Assembly (NCBI RefSeq): GCF_900142395.1 | Contig: NZ_FRAS01000014.1 | Span: forward strand, 62,001 to 126,000 | DNA length: 64,000 bases | Source of the DNA: Hymenobacter psychrotolerans DSM 18569 | Lineage (GTDB): Bacteria > Bacteroidota > Bacteroidia > Cytophagales > Hymenobacteraceae | Direction of reading: 5' to 3' | Shown: piece after piece, positions 36,429 to 47,077 of the stretch | Layout: each line of letters begins with the position of its first letter | Numbering within the stretch: the first letter of the stretch is position 1 | Position numbers and translations under genes: made by a program | Notes under the pieces: model-generated | Database searches by the model: none | What the model was told of the DNA's origin: nothing | The model's input: only the letters and a program-made list of their open reading frames with translations

Positions 36429-36956
36429 TTAGCTGGCCTGCCAGGAAGGCTCAAACTGAAACTTGGTCAGCTTGATATTAGTCCAGCGGCCTTCGAGGCC
36501 GCTTTTGCACTCTTTTTCGTTCACCAGCACGTCCACGCAGTGGCGGTGGCGACGATTCATGGTGTCGTGGATGATGTAGACGCCATCCAATGCGTCAGAA
36601 ATACCGCTCACCCGGACTTTGTCGCCGTAGTTGAACGGGCCGCCCCACCGGGACAGCAGGTCGCGGGATACCGCGAGCCAGCGGGTTTTGCTGGAATGAC
36701 GCTCCGGGATGATGGAACCGTCGGCGGTTTCCATGGGAGCTTCATCGGTCTGGTCCACTTCGGGCCAGTAGGTAGTAGCCGTAACGGTATAAGCTAGCGT
36801 TTTGGGCGGCAGAATACGCTTTATAGGCGTCACCGGTACCACTAAGGAAACCGGACGGGGGCTGATGCTGGCAACAGTGGAGGGCAGAGCAAGAGCCGAA
36901 ACAGGGAAGGTGCGGGGGGGGAAGAGGAAGGTCAGTAGGAATAGCGCAATGGACAT
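36429..36956 (-). CDS. Exported 3D-domain protein
   Basis: A 175-residue protein: signal-like start MSIALFLLTFLFPPRTFPVS, then a linker and a C-terminal 3D (RlpA-like double-psi beta-barrel) domain. LAYTVTATTYWPEVDQTDEA opens the domain; TRWLAVSRDLLSRWGGPFNYG, KVRVSGISDALDGVYIIHDT and CVDVLV carry the conserved aspartates of the barrel (SDALDG, HDT, VDV). Family members cut or bind peptidoglycan glycan. Whether this one is a lytic enzyme is unknown. Confidence 0.8.
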   Translation of the reverse strand: MSIALFLLTFLFPPRTFPVSALALPSTVASISPRPVSLVVPVTPIKRILPPKTLAYTVTATTYWPEVDQTDEAPMETADGSIIPERHSSKTRWLAVSRDLLSRWGGPFNYGDKVRVSGISDALDGVYIIHDTMNRRHRHCVDVLVNEKECKSGLEGRWTNIKLTKFQFEPSWQAS

Positions 36957-37404
36957 GACATTTGGGTTCGTGGACTCTCACTTTCGTCCGGAGAGGTTGG
37001 ACTGCCGGCCCGACTCGGCTATGGGAAGCGCGCCATCTACATTAGCAGAAGAAAAACGGCTTATGTGTTATGATAAGCGGCATATTCAACCGCAAACATG
37101 CAAGGTTAGGCGTGTAAAGGAGGATAAATATAGATAATTGTTATAATAATTTGCACTTACAAAACGATGTCATTTTGAAGGGTACAAAGATACACTAAAT
37201 TTTTGAACCGTTCAGAAACGGCAATGCTAATGAAATTGGCAGTTGGTCTGACTAAGTCCGGCAATAGTGCCGCCCAATACGCGCAGCTGCCGCCTAAGGT
37301 TGTGGAGCCTGTACCAACCTGTCCTGCTCAGCGACGTATGCAGGAGCGAGCCACCGTCAGGGTGTGGCTGTAACCTCCTGAACTTCGCAATCCTTCGCGT
37401 CACT
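36957..37404. other. Intergenic region, AT-rich in the middle
   Basis: No coding region is convincing. The segment at 37120-37200 is AT-rich (GATAATTGTTATAATAATTTG), and TAATTTG could be a partial -7 box. It separates the divergent 3D-protein and lipoprotein genes and presumably holds both promoters. Confidence 0.6.
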
Positions 37405-38583
37405 ATGCAAATTTCATCTGTACTAAAGCCCTGGACAGCTGGTGCTGGCTTGTGCCTGCTTGCGGCCTGTTCGTCGCCTTCTACACCGGCTGCCACTGAG
37501 GCAGGCTCCGGCTCTGCCGCCGATACTACCGCCGCTGCGCCAGCGGCCCCCGCCAACTCGCCGTTGCAGGTGGTGGCTCAGTTCCGGGAGCCGCAGATGG
37601 TGGGGGTGGCCGTGCTTCCCGATGGCCGCATCTTCGCGGACTTTCCCCGCTGGGACAACAATCCGGTGACCCCAGTGGCGGAGGTGCTGCCCGACGGCTC
37701 CGTGAAGCCCTACCCTGATGCCAACTGGTGCGCCTGGAACGAAACTACCCGCCAGGAGCCGCAGAAGCACTGGATCTGCCCGCAAAGCGTGCACGCCGAT
37801 AACACCGGTATGCTGTGGGTGCTCGACCCGGCTTCTCCCGGTATAAAAGGCACAGTGCCCGGCGGGCCTAAGCTGGTCAAGATTGACCCCGCCACCAATA
37901 AGGTGACACAGAATATCAGTATCCCGGACAATGTAGCGCCCCGCAAGTCCTACCTCAACGATGTGCGCATTGATACGCAGAACCGCTACGCCTACATCAC
38001 GGAGTCGGGAGTGGGCAGCCTGGTAGTGGTAGACCTCAGTTCGGGAAAGGCGCGCCGGCTGCTGGCCGGGCATAGCTCTATGATGGGTGACACCACGCTG
38101 AACATCAAGGCGGACGGCAAGGAACTGATTGACGCCAGCGGCAAGCGGGCCCGTTTCAATGCGGACGGTATTGCGCTGAGCCGGGATATGCAGTACCTGT
38201 ACTGGAAGCCGCTGACCAGCTACAAGCTCTTCCGCATCAAGACGGAAGCTCTGCGCAACCCGGCTCTCACCGATGCCCAGCTCGCGCAGCAGATCGAGGA
38301 CCTGGGTAACGTGCCGGCGTCTGACGGAATGGAAATAGACGCGGCGAACAACGTATACCTGACGGCTTTCGAGGACCATTCCATCAAGCGGCGCACTCCG
38401 GCCGGCAAGATTGAAACTGTAGTGCAGGACCCTCGTCTGGAGTGGCCCGATACGTTTGCCTTCTCCGGCGACGGCAAAACGCTGTACGTGACCACTTCAG
38501 CCATCCACAAAACGCCTACCTGGAACAAAGGCTTGGGCAAGCAGGACCAGCCCTACTACATCTTCAAGATGGCATTGAAGTAG
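37405..38583 (+). CDS. MRJP/Yellow-type beta-propeller lipoprotein
   Basis: A 392-residue lipoprotein (lipobox LAAC, about 20). After an Ala/Ala-Pro linker comes a six-bladed propeller-like domain with repeated strands such as MVGVAVLPDGRIFADFPRWD, GMLWVLDPASPGIKG, KSYLNDVRIDTQNRYAYITE and GIALSRDMQYLYWKPLTSYK. This matches the major royal jelly/Yellow protein family found in some bacteria. Ligands are unknown, although dopachrome-like chemistry is known for insect homologues. Start at the ATG giving a clear signal peptide. Confidence 0.8.
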   Translation: MQISSVLKPWTAGAGLCLLAACSSPSTPAATEAGSGSAADTTAAAPAAPANSPLQVVAQFREPQMVGVAVLPDGRIFADFPRWDNNPVTPVAEVLPDGSVKPYPDANWCAWNETTRQEPQKHWICPQSVHADNTGMLWVLDPASPGIKGTVPGGPKLVKIDPATNKVTQNISIPDNVAPRKSYLNDVRIDTQNRYAYITESGVGSLVVVDLSSGKARRLLAGHSSMMGDTTLNIKADGKELIDASGKRARFNADGIALSRDMQYLYWKPLTSYKLFRIKTEALRNPALTDAQLAQQIEDLGNVPASDGMEIDAANNVYLTAFEDHSIKRRTPAGKIETVVQDPRLEWPDTFAFSGDGKTLYVTTSAIHKTPTWNKGLGKQDQPYYIFKMALK

Positions 38584-38593
38584 CACCGCAGGT

Positions 38594-38677
38594 AGTAGCG
38601 CGAACTTTGCAGCTCGCGTCCCCGCGCCGTAACAACGGTAGTCGTTCGGGGGCGCGAACTGCAAAGTTCGCGCTACT
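38594..38677. repeat. Palindromic intergenic repeat, family B
   Basis: AGTAGCGCGAACTTTGCAG pairs with CTGCAAAGTTCGCGCTACT (25-base arms with one mismatch), loop of about 34 bases. It begins 11 bases after the lipoprotein stop but has no T-run. Confidence 0.7.
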
Positions 38678-38873
38678 GCTTTGCCGAAAGCCGTTCCCGC
38701 ACAATGGAAGCGGCTTTTGTATTTATTTGATAGATTGGACATCGGTACCTGTGTAAGAAACGCATGATGAATTATATGATTGATTAACAGGTTTATTTGT
38801 ACATGCGCATATCAGTTTTTACTTCCTGATCAGGCTATTTACCTTTACCCCTGACATCACCAGCTCCCACCGC

Positions 38874-41723
38874 ATGGACGCCAATTCTTATATCGCCAAC
38901 GCTCACGGCGAATACCTCGACAACCTGTACCAGTCTTACAAAGCTGACCCACAGTCGGTGGATGCAAGCTGGCAGAAATTCTTTGAAGGCTTTGATTTCG
39001 CGCAGCAGTACCCGGAAGATGGTGCCGCTCAGGCCGATGGCGAAGGTGTGCTGACCACGCCCGCCAGCACCAACCAGGCCGGCGCCGTCCGGGCCGTGGA
39101 TACGGTAGCGGCCGACAAGGAAACGCAGGTGCGCAACCTCATTCACGCCTACCGCAGCCGCGGCCACCTGATAGCCAAGACCAACCCGGTGCGTGAGCGG
39201 AAGGACCGTAAGGCCCGCCTCAACATTGCCGATTTCGGCCTGAGAGACGCCGACCTCGATACCAAGTTCAAGAACGGCGAAGTGCTGGGCCTGGGCTCGG
39301 AAGCCACGCTGCGCGAGATTGTGGCCGCTTTGCAGAAGGTGTACACCCGCACCATCGGCTTCGAGTACATGTACATCCGCGACCCGCAGGTGCTGGACTG
39401 GTTTCGCGAAAAGGTGGAGAAGGACTCGCTGAGCTTCAACCCCAGCATCGACTACAAAAAGCGCATTCTCAGCAAGCTGAATGAGGCGGTTGTTTTCGAA
39501 AACTTCCTGCATACTAAGTTTCTGGGCCAGAAGCGCTTCTCGCTGGAAGGCGGCGAAACCACCATCCCGGCCCTCGACGCTATTATTAATAAGTCGGCTG
39601 AGCTGGGGGTGAAGGAAGTGATGATTGGTATGGCCCACCGCGGGCGTCTGAACGTGCTGGCCAACATCATGGGCAAAACCTACGAGCAGATCTTCTCGGA
39701 ATTCGAGGGCACTGCCGTACCGGACCTGACCATGGGCGACGGCGACGTGAAGTACCACATGGGCTACTCGTCGGAAGTGGAAACCAGCGGCGGCCAGAAG
39801 GTGAACCTGAAGCTGGCCCCCAACCCCTCCCACCTGGAGGCGGTGAACCCGGTGGTGGAAGGCTTCGTGCGTGCCAAGATTGAGCACCAGTACGGCGGCG
39901 ACTACCACCAGATTCTGCCCATCCTCATCCACGGCGACGCGGCGCTGGCCGGTCAGGGCATCGGCTACGAGGTAACGCAGATGTCGCAGCTGGAAGGCTA
40001 CAAGACGGGCGGCACCATCCACTTCGTGATTAACAACCAGGTAGGTTTTACCACCGATTTCGAGGACGCCCGTTCTTCCATCTACAGCACCGACCTCGCC
40101 AAAATCATCGACGCGCCGGTGCTGCACGTGAACGGCGACGACCCCGAGGCCGTGGTGTTTGCTGTGCGCCTTGCCACCGAGTACCGCCAGCAGTTCCACG
40201 CCGATATCTTCATTGATATGGTGTGCTACCGTCGCCACGGCCACAACGAGTCGGACGAGCCCAAGTTCACGCAGCCCACGCTCTACAACCTCATCAGCAA
40301 GCACCAGAACCCGCGCGAGGTGTACAACGCCATGCTGGTACAGCGCGGCGACGTGGACGCGCAGCTGGCCCAGCAGATGGACAAGGAGTTCCGCGACACC
40401 CTGCAGGCCCGCCTGGACATGGTGAAGCAGAAGCCGCTGCCCTACAACTACCAGGCCCTCGAAAACGAGTGGCGCAGCCTGCGCCGCAGCCGCCCCGAGG
40501 ACTTCGACAAGTCGCCGGAAACGGGCATTAGCGAGGAAGTGGTGGCCAAAGTAGGCAAGGCCCTGACCACGCTGCCCGAAGGTTTCCGCCCCCTGAAGCA
40601 GATTGAGAAACTCATCGAGGAGCGCAAAAAGATGTTCTTCGAAACGCGCGTGCTGAACTGGGCCGCCGGCGAGCTGCTGGCCTACGGTTCGCTGCTGGAT
40701 GAGAAGCACATTGTGCGCGTGAGCGGCCAGGACGTGCAGCGCGGCACGTTCTCGCACCGCCACGCCGTACTGCACGATGCCGAAACCTCGGCCCCGTACA
40801 ACTCGCTCAACTACATCGGCGAAGGCCAGGAGAAGCTGAGCATCTACAACTCGCTGCTGAGCGAGTACGCGGTGCTGGGCTTTGAATTCGGCTACGCCAT
40901 GGCCAACCCTACGGCCCTGGTGATTTGGGAAGCCCAGTTCGGCGACTTCGCCAACGGTGCCCAGACCATGATTGACCAGTTCATCGTATCGTCGGAAAGC
41001 AAGTGGCAGCGCATGAACGGCGTGGTGCTGCAGCTGCCCCACGGCTATGAAGGCCAGGGCCCGGAGCACTCCAACGCCCGCCCCGAGCGGTTCCTGCAGC
41101 TGGCCGCCGAAAACAACATCATCGTGGCCAACATGACTACGCCGGCAAACTTCTTCCACGCGCTGCGCCGCCAGCTGACCTGGGAGTTCCGCAAGCCGTT
41201 GGTGGTAATGTCACCGAAGTCGATGCTGCGCCACCCGCTGTGCGTGTCGCCGGTGGAGGAGTTCACCTCCGGCCACTTCCGCGAGGTGCTCGGCGACGTG
41301 TACGCCGATGCCAAGAAGGTGAAGCGCGTGCTGCTGTGCTCGGGCAAAGTGTACTTCGATTTGCTGGACGAGCAGCAGCAGTCGGGCCGCACCGACGTGG
41401 CTATTGTGCGCCTGGAGCAGCTGCACCCCTTCCCCAAAAAGCAGCTCGATGCCGAGCTGGCCAAGTACCCCAAAGCCAAGGTGTACTGGGTGCAGGAAGA
41501 GCCCGAGAACATGGGCTACTGGAACTACCTGCTGCGCTTCATGCGCCGCGAGCTGGAAGACGTGATTTCGCGCAAGCCCTCGGCCTCGCCGGCTACCGGC
41601 TACAACAAGGTGCACGTGAAGGAGCAGAAGGACCTCGTGGCCCGCGCCTTCGACAAGCCCAAGGAAGCCGTGGCCGACGACAACATCAAAGCCACCGCCG
41701 AAGTAGCCAAGAAGCAGGACTAG
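38874..41723 (+). CDS. sucA: 2-oxoglutarate dehydrogenase E1 component
   Basis: A 949-residue ThDP enzyme of the TCA cycle; it decarboxylates 2-oxoglutarate and succinylates the lipoyl groups of SucB. The N-terminal SucB-binding stretch is MDANSYIANAHGEYLDNLYQ. GDAALAGQGIGYEV and INNQVGFTTDF mark the ThDP domain. FSHRHAVLHDAE and IYNSLLSEYAVLGFEFGYAM are the transketolase-like pyrimidine region; QLHPFPKKQL and VYWVQEEPENMGYWNY mark the end. Length is standard. It is followed within about 115 bases by sucB. Confidence 0.97.
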   Translation: MDANSYIANAHGEYLDNLYQSYKADPQSVDASWQKFFEGFDFAQQYPEDGAAQADGEGVLTTPASTNQAGAVRAVDTVAADKETQVRNLIHAYRSRGHLIAKTNPVRERKDRKARLNIADFGLRDADLDTKFKNGEVLGLGSEATLREIVAALQKVYTRTIGFEYMYIRDPQVLDWFREKVEKDSLSFNPSIDYKKRILSKLNEAVVFENFLHTKFLGQKRFSLEGGETTIPALDAIINKSAELGVKEVMIGMAHRGRLNVLANIMGKTYEQIFSEFEGTAVPDLTMGDGDVKYHMGYSSEVETSGGQKVNLKLAPNPSHLEAVNPVVEGFVRAKIEHQYGGDYHQILPILIHGDAALAGQGIGYEVTQMSQLEGYKTGGTIHFVINNQVGFTTDFEDARSSIYSTDLAKIIDAPVLHVNGDDPEAVVFAVRLATEYRQQFHADIFIDMVCYRRHGHNESDEPKFTQPTLYNLISKHQNPREVYNAMLVQRGDVDAQLAQQMDKEFRDTLQARLDMVKQKPLPYNYQALENEWRSLRRSRPEDFDKSPETGISEEVVAKVGKALTTLPEGFRPLKQIEKLIEERKKMFFETRVLNWAAGELLAYGSLLDEKHIVRVSGQDVQRGTFSHRHAVLHDAETSAPYNSLNYIGEGQEKLSIYNSLLSEYAVLGFEFGYAMANPTALVIWEAQFGDFANGAQTMIDQFIVSSESKWQRMNGVVLQLPHGYEGQGPEHSNARPERFLQLAAENNIIVANMTTPANFFHALRRQLTWEFRKPLVVMSPKSMLRHPLCVSPVEEFTSGHFREVLGDVYADAKKVKRVLLCSGKVYFDLLDEQQQSGRTDVAIVRLEQLHPFPKKQLDAELAKYPKAKVYWVQEEPENMGYWNYLLRFMRRELEDVISRKPSASPATGYNKVHVKEQKDLVARAFDKPKEAVADDNIKATAEVAKKQD

Positions 41724-41732
41724 CCTTTAGGT

Positions 41733-41809
41733 AGCTGTTAGCTAATGGCTGTTGGCTATTAGCTTCACGCAACGAAAAGCTAACAGCCAGTAGCCAGTAG
41801 CCATCAGCT
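41733..41809. repeat. Imperfect inverted repeat between sucA and sucB
   Basis: AGCTGTTAGCTAATGGCTGT... is an imperfect inverted copy of AGCTAACAGCCAGTAGCCAG.... (both 32-base arms). The repeated word is AGCTAA/TAGCCA. No terminator T-run, so sucA-sucB readthrough is possible. Confidence 0.65.
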
Positions 41810-41837
41810 TAAGAACCACCCTTCAAAACTCCCACTT

Positions 41838-43490
<1,653 letters not shown>

Positions 43491-43500
43491 TCGGAAAAAA

Positions 43501-43549
43501 GGACATAAAAAAGGCTCCCCGCACAATGCGGGGAGCCTTTTTTATGTCC
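43501..43549. terminator. Long perfect bidirectional terminator
   Basis: GGACATAAAAAAGGCTCCCC... and ...GGGGAGCCTTTTTTATGTCC form 23-base perfect arms around a three-base loop, between convergent genes. Confidence 0.93.
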
Positions 43550-43589
43550 GGGAATAGCGTCGCCCGGCAGGCTATGAGTTTATCGGAGA

Positions 43590-43979
43590 TTAGTCTACGG
43601 GCAGCTCCCGGGCGCGCGATGCACTCAGGCGCGTAGCCAGCTGCCGGGCGACCTGCTTGGCCTGCTCGGCGCGCGAGCCGGTGAAATGCTCTTCCACAGT
43701 CGACGAAAACAAGTCCAGCCAATGCTCTACGTGGGCTCCGCTACGTGGCAGCGCCACCTGCTCGGGCAATGGTTCCCCTTCGGCAACACCCTGGCCCAGC
43801 AGCGTGCTGCTCCAGTAGCGGTACTGCGACGTGAGGTAGTGCGGCCAGTGAATACGGGCTGCAGCGCCAAAACTGGCACCCAACAGCGTGTCGTGCGTAG
43901 CCTTCTGACACAGGTTATCGACCAGGGTTTTGATGTCACCCTCGGTCTGGATGTCGTGGCGGGTAGCGGAAGAGTGCAT
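43590..43979 (-). CDS. Group III truncated haemoglobin
   Basis: A 129-residue haem protein of the 2-on-2 type. HVEHWLDLFSSTVEEHF matches the E-F region with the proximal histidine (H83, in the HxxxW pattern). The N-terminal part has TLVDNLCQKATHDTLLG where the B10/CD region lies. Tyr B10-type residues are not unequivocally placed. The likely roles are oxygen or NO binding; NO detoxification is an inference from group III relatives. No partner reductase nearby. Confidence 0.82.
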   Translation of the reverse strand: MHSSATRHDIQTEGDIKTLVDNLCQKATHDTLLGASFGAAARIHWPHYLTSQYRYWSSTLLGQGVAEGEPLPEQVALPRSGAHVEHWLDLFSSTVEEHFTGSRAEQAKQVARQLATRLSASRARELPVD

Positions 43980-44128
43980 AGTCGGGAAGTAGAAAGGGTG
44001 GGCTACCGATTACGCAGCGAATTTACGCAGGTTACAGTCAATTCGCTATTGCTGTATCACTTTTTTATTGATTTGTTTTACTATTCATTTAAAATGCCGC
44101 TTTAGGCTATAGGAACAGGCTTTATTAT

Positions 44129-45052
44129 TCAGGAAGCATTCTTGCGGCGGCCGCCCAGCACTACCAGCGCCACCGCCACTACAATCAGGGCGGCTCCTCC
44201 CAGCATGCCGGCGTTCAGGGTTTCGCCTGCGAAAACCCAGCCCAGAAGCACCGCCACCACCGGATTCACGAAAGCATACGTGCCCGCCAGTGCTGGCTCT
44301 ACCATCCGCAGCAGCCAGATATACGCCGAAAATGCTATAAACGAGCCGAATACCACGAGGTAGGCAAAGGCGCCCCACGCCGAAAGCGGGACTTTGCTTA
44401 TCTGGAAAGTAGCCGCTTCGCCGTGCAGCAGGCCGGCCACCAGCAGAAAAGAGCCTCCGAAGAGCATTTGCATGCCCACGCCCAGAAAAGGCGAGCCACC
44501 AATCGGCTTCTGACGGGAATAAAGCGACCCTACCGACCACACCAGCGAGGCCAGCAATACGGCGGCCATTCCCAGTAGCGAATGGCCCGGCACCAGCACC
44601 GGCGCGGCGCTCCGGGTGCTCATCAGCAGGCCCAGGCCGCCCATGCCCAGAGTGAGCCCCAGTAATACCCAGGCGTTGGGGCGCGGGGTGAGGCCGGCCG
44701 CCCAACCCAGCAACGCCAGAAACATAGGTACGGTGGCCACCAGCAGCGCCGCCATTCCCGATGGAATGTATTGTTGCGCGAACGTAGTGCCGCCATTGCC
44801 AAACAGCGGCAAACACAGCCCCACCACGGCAGCTCGTTGCCAGTCCTGCCGCGTAGGGGCAGGGGTGCCGCTCAGCCGCAGCGTGCCATACAGCAAAGTG
44901 CCCGCCAGCAGAAAGCGCATGGCCGAAAGCAAAAACGGCGGCCAGACTTCCAGCGCTACCCGCGTAGCAAGATAAGTTGAGCCCCATATGAGGTAAAGAG
45001 CCAATAAGGCCAGCCCAACGAGAAAACGCGGAGCGGTAGAGGGTGCAGACAT
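44129..45052 (-). CDS. EamA/DMT-family transporter
   Basis: A 307-residue protein with ten membrane helices arranged as two five-helix EamA repeats. The first repeat starts LVGLALLALYLIWGSTYLAT (the WGSTY motif) and has SAMRFLLAGTLL; the second repeat has LLASLVWSVGSLYSRQ, AFAYLVVFGSFIAFSAYIWL and PALAGTYAFVNPVVAVLLGW. Such transporters export metabolites, amino acids or purines. Substrate cannot be inferred. ATG 45052 is at the N-terminus of the first helix. Confidence 0.87.
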   Translation of the reverse strand: MSAPSTAPRFLVGLALLALYLIWGSTYLATRVALEVWPPFLLSAMRFLLAGTLLYGTLRLSGTPAPTRQDWQRAAVVGLCLPLFGNGGTTFAQQYIPSGMAALLVATVPMFLALLGWAAGLTPRPNAWVLLGLTLGMGGLGLLMSTRSAAPVLVPGHSLLGMAAVLLASLVWSVGSLYSRQKPIGGSPFLGVGMQMLFGGSFLLVAGLLHGEAATFQISKVPLSAWGAFAYLVVFGSFIAFSAYIWLLRMVEPALAGTYAFVNPVVAVLLGWVFAGETLNAGMLGGAALIVVAVALVVLGGRRKNAS

Positions 45053-45402
45053 AGTGCGGCGAATACGTGCGCAAACCTACGGGCGTTTCCCGCAACGATT
45101 TTCACGCCCCCATAACCTGCTGGCACCGTCGGTAGGAATCTACTCTGAGGCCCCGTTTAGATCAATATAGGAAAGTTATATTTACTGTAACCCTTAAAGA
45201 TGACGTATGGCTGAGCTATATTTTGTATTTTGTATAGTAAATATAATTTGTCTCAAAATGAGAGGATGGCTATGGGAGACTGTAATGACGTCTGGGTTGA
45301 TTGTGTGATTGGCTAGATACGAATAAAATGTAAAATATAGGGAAGATAAGGTTTTGGTTTTTAGTATTTTTGCACGGTAATGAAATTTAGTTTAAAAGTA
45401 GT
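45053..45402. other. AT-rich intergenic region with a 10-bp inverted repeat
   Basis: This gap is strongly AT-rich. A perfect 10-bp inverted repeat (TATATTTACT at 45177-45186, AGTAAATATA at 45236-45245) could be a regulatory site. TATTTTTG at 45365-45372 is a perfect TAnnTTTG box upstream of the broken Crp/Fnr gene. No gene was found. Confidence 0.55.
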
Positions 45403-46122
45403 TTGTCTGGGAATACTATAATAACTGCCTGGCGCCTCAACTATTGCCCACTCACTGAACATCGACATCCATATGCGCATGGCTACCGTCCCGTTGTTGC
45501 TCCTGCAAGCTGCCAGAGCTGCCCTCACCTGAGCAAGTCGCTGATGGGCACGTGCCAGCTGAGTGAGCTGGCCCTGATTTCCGGCAGCAAAGTGTCGCAG
45601 CGCTACAAGCGGGGGTAGATTATTTTTCAGGAAGGGACCCGGCCCAGCGGTATGCACTGCGTTTTTGAGGGCCGCCTGAAAGTATCGAAGGTGAGCAGCG
45701 ATGGCAAGGAGCAGATTCTGGCGCTGCGCAAGGAAGGCGACGCGCTGGGCTCCCAGGCCCTGGCAGATAGCGGCCACTACGCCTACTCGGCCGTAGCGCT
45801 CAGCGACTGTGTGGTGTGCATGGTGCCGCGCCCGGATTTCCACAGCCTACTGGAGCAGAATCCGCAGTTTTCGCACGCTATTCTGAAGCTGCTGGCGCAA
45901 ACGCTGGGCGAAACGCAGAAACGGATGCTGCATACCGCCTATAAGCCCGTGCGCGAGCGGCTGGCCGAGGCGCTGCTGCTGCTCTACCGCTTCTTTCAGC
46001 CCGAAACTGCCAGCCGTCTGCTTTCCGAATTCCGCGACGAAGGGCTGGTGGCCACGCAGGGCAGCCGCATCATTGTACTCGACCTAAAAGGGCTGCAAAA
46101 AATATCGGCGCTGCACGCCTGA
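45403..46122 (+). pseudogene. Crp/Fnr-family regulator gene, nonsense-mutated and HTH-deleted
   Basis: In one frame it reads through an amber codon. SCQSCPHLSKSLMGTCQLSEL and HCVFEGRLKVSKVSSDGKEQ are the cNMP-binding domain of a Bacteroidota Crp/Fnr protein. A TAG at 45616-45618 replaces what should be Gln in YKRGQIIFQEGTRP. The C-terminus runs LLLLYRFFQPETASRLLSEF, where the first part of the winged HTH (about 20 residues) is missing. It ends DEGLVATQGSRIIVLDLKGL. An N-terminal ATG (45473) is in another frame, perhaps a third lesion. Both defects mean no functional DNA-binding regulator. Confidence 0.75.
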
Positions 46123-46207
46123 GCGCCTCTCCAGTACACGGGTGCTCAGCGTGAAAATGCCTCTGCGCTGCAGCCAGATTCCCATAATGATTCCCACGTC
46201 GGCGCGC

Positions 46208-46789
46208 CTAGGAGGCGCCCAGGCGCAGGCTGTCGGTGGCCGCCAGCCAGAGGGTGCCGTCGGGGGCAGTCCATATGTCGCCCACGTTGCTGCCCGCTTT
46301 CAACAGTGGCGGGGCCGGCCGACCGGCCCGGGTGTAGGCGCGCACGCCGGTGCCCTGCTGGCCCACCCACACCCGCTGCCCGTCGGCGGCCAGGGCCAGC
46401 GCGGTGATGAAGCGGCTGCTACCGGCCGCGCTGGGCAGCGGCAGGGATTCGAGCACGCCGTCGGGCCGAAAGCGGAACAGGCCGGCTTCGGTGCCCAGCC
46501 AGAGCTGCCCGTCGGGCAGGGCCAGCAGCTCGTTGCAGGGCACCGGGGGCAAGGGCACGCCGCCCCGGCGCAGGGCGTTGAGGGGCACCAGCTCGGTGCC
46601 GTCGTAGCGGTACACGCCCTCATCGGTGCCGGCTCAGAGCAGGCCGTCGGGCGTTTGGGTGAGGGTGCGCAGCATCAGCCGGCTTAGCACCGCATCGGGC
46701 AGCCAGCCACTGGCCGGGTCGGCGGCCGAAGCAGCCAAAGCGGTTAGCAGCATTCCCATCATGCAAAGCAACCAGCGGCCGAGCTTCAT
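46208..46789 (-). pseudogene. Truncated two-component-type beta-propeller sensor gene
   Basis: From ATG 46789 the frame gives an exported start (MKLGRWLLCMMGMLLTALAA). It continues DAVLSRLMLRTLTQTPDGLL and then meets TGA at 46636-46634, where WAGTDEGVYRYDG would be expected. After it, WLGTEAGLFRF and GTLWLAATDSLRL are Reg_prop propeller blades. The frame ends in TAG after only about 190 codons; intact sensors have many more blades plus kinase domains. So both a nonsense codon and a 3' truncation are present. It lies tail to tail with the broken Crp/Fnr gene. Confidence 0.65.
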
Positions 46790-47077
46790 CACGGCAAAGT
46801 AAAGGACTACGGCTTCAATCCTACACTTCGTTGAGTCCCGGTTTCAGCGGTGCAACCCGGTAGCTTGCGTATGTGGTGGCGGAAGCTGCCAGCAGATGGC
46901 TACTACAGCCGCATTGGCCTGATTTCTTGCGAAATCTGTTGAGCGGCACGTCGGCCGGCAGAATGTAGTAGCGGGTGACGGCGCCGGCTGGCCGGCTACA
47001 GTGCCGCCTGCCGCGCCGGTGGGCGCAACCTGACTGGCCCGTCGGCGTCTATTCGGCTTCTGTATTTTCCTGTTGCC

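Noticed and set aside
38835..41159. A 774-codon open frame antisense to sucA
   Set aside because: It is a shadow of GC-rich codon use in sucA. It reads as His/Val/Ala-rich low-similarity peptide and has no start context or fold.
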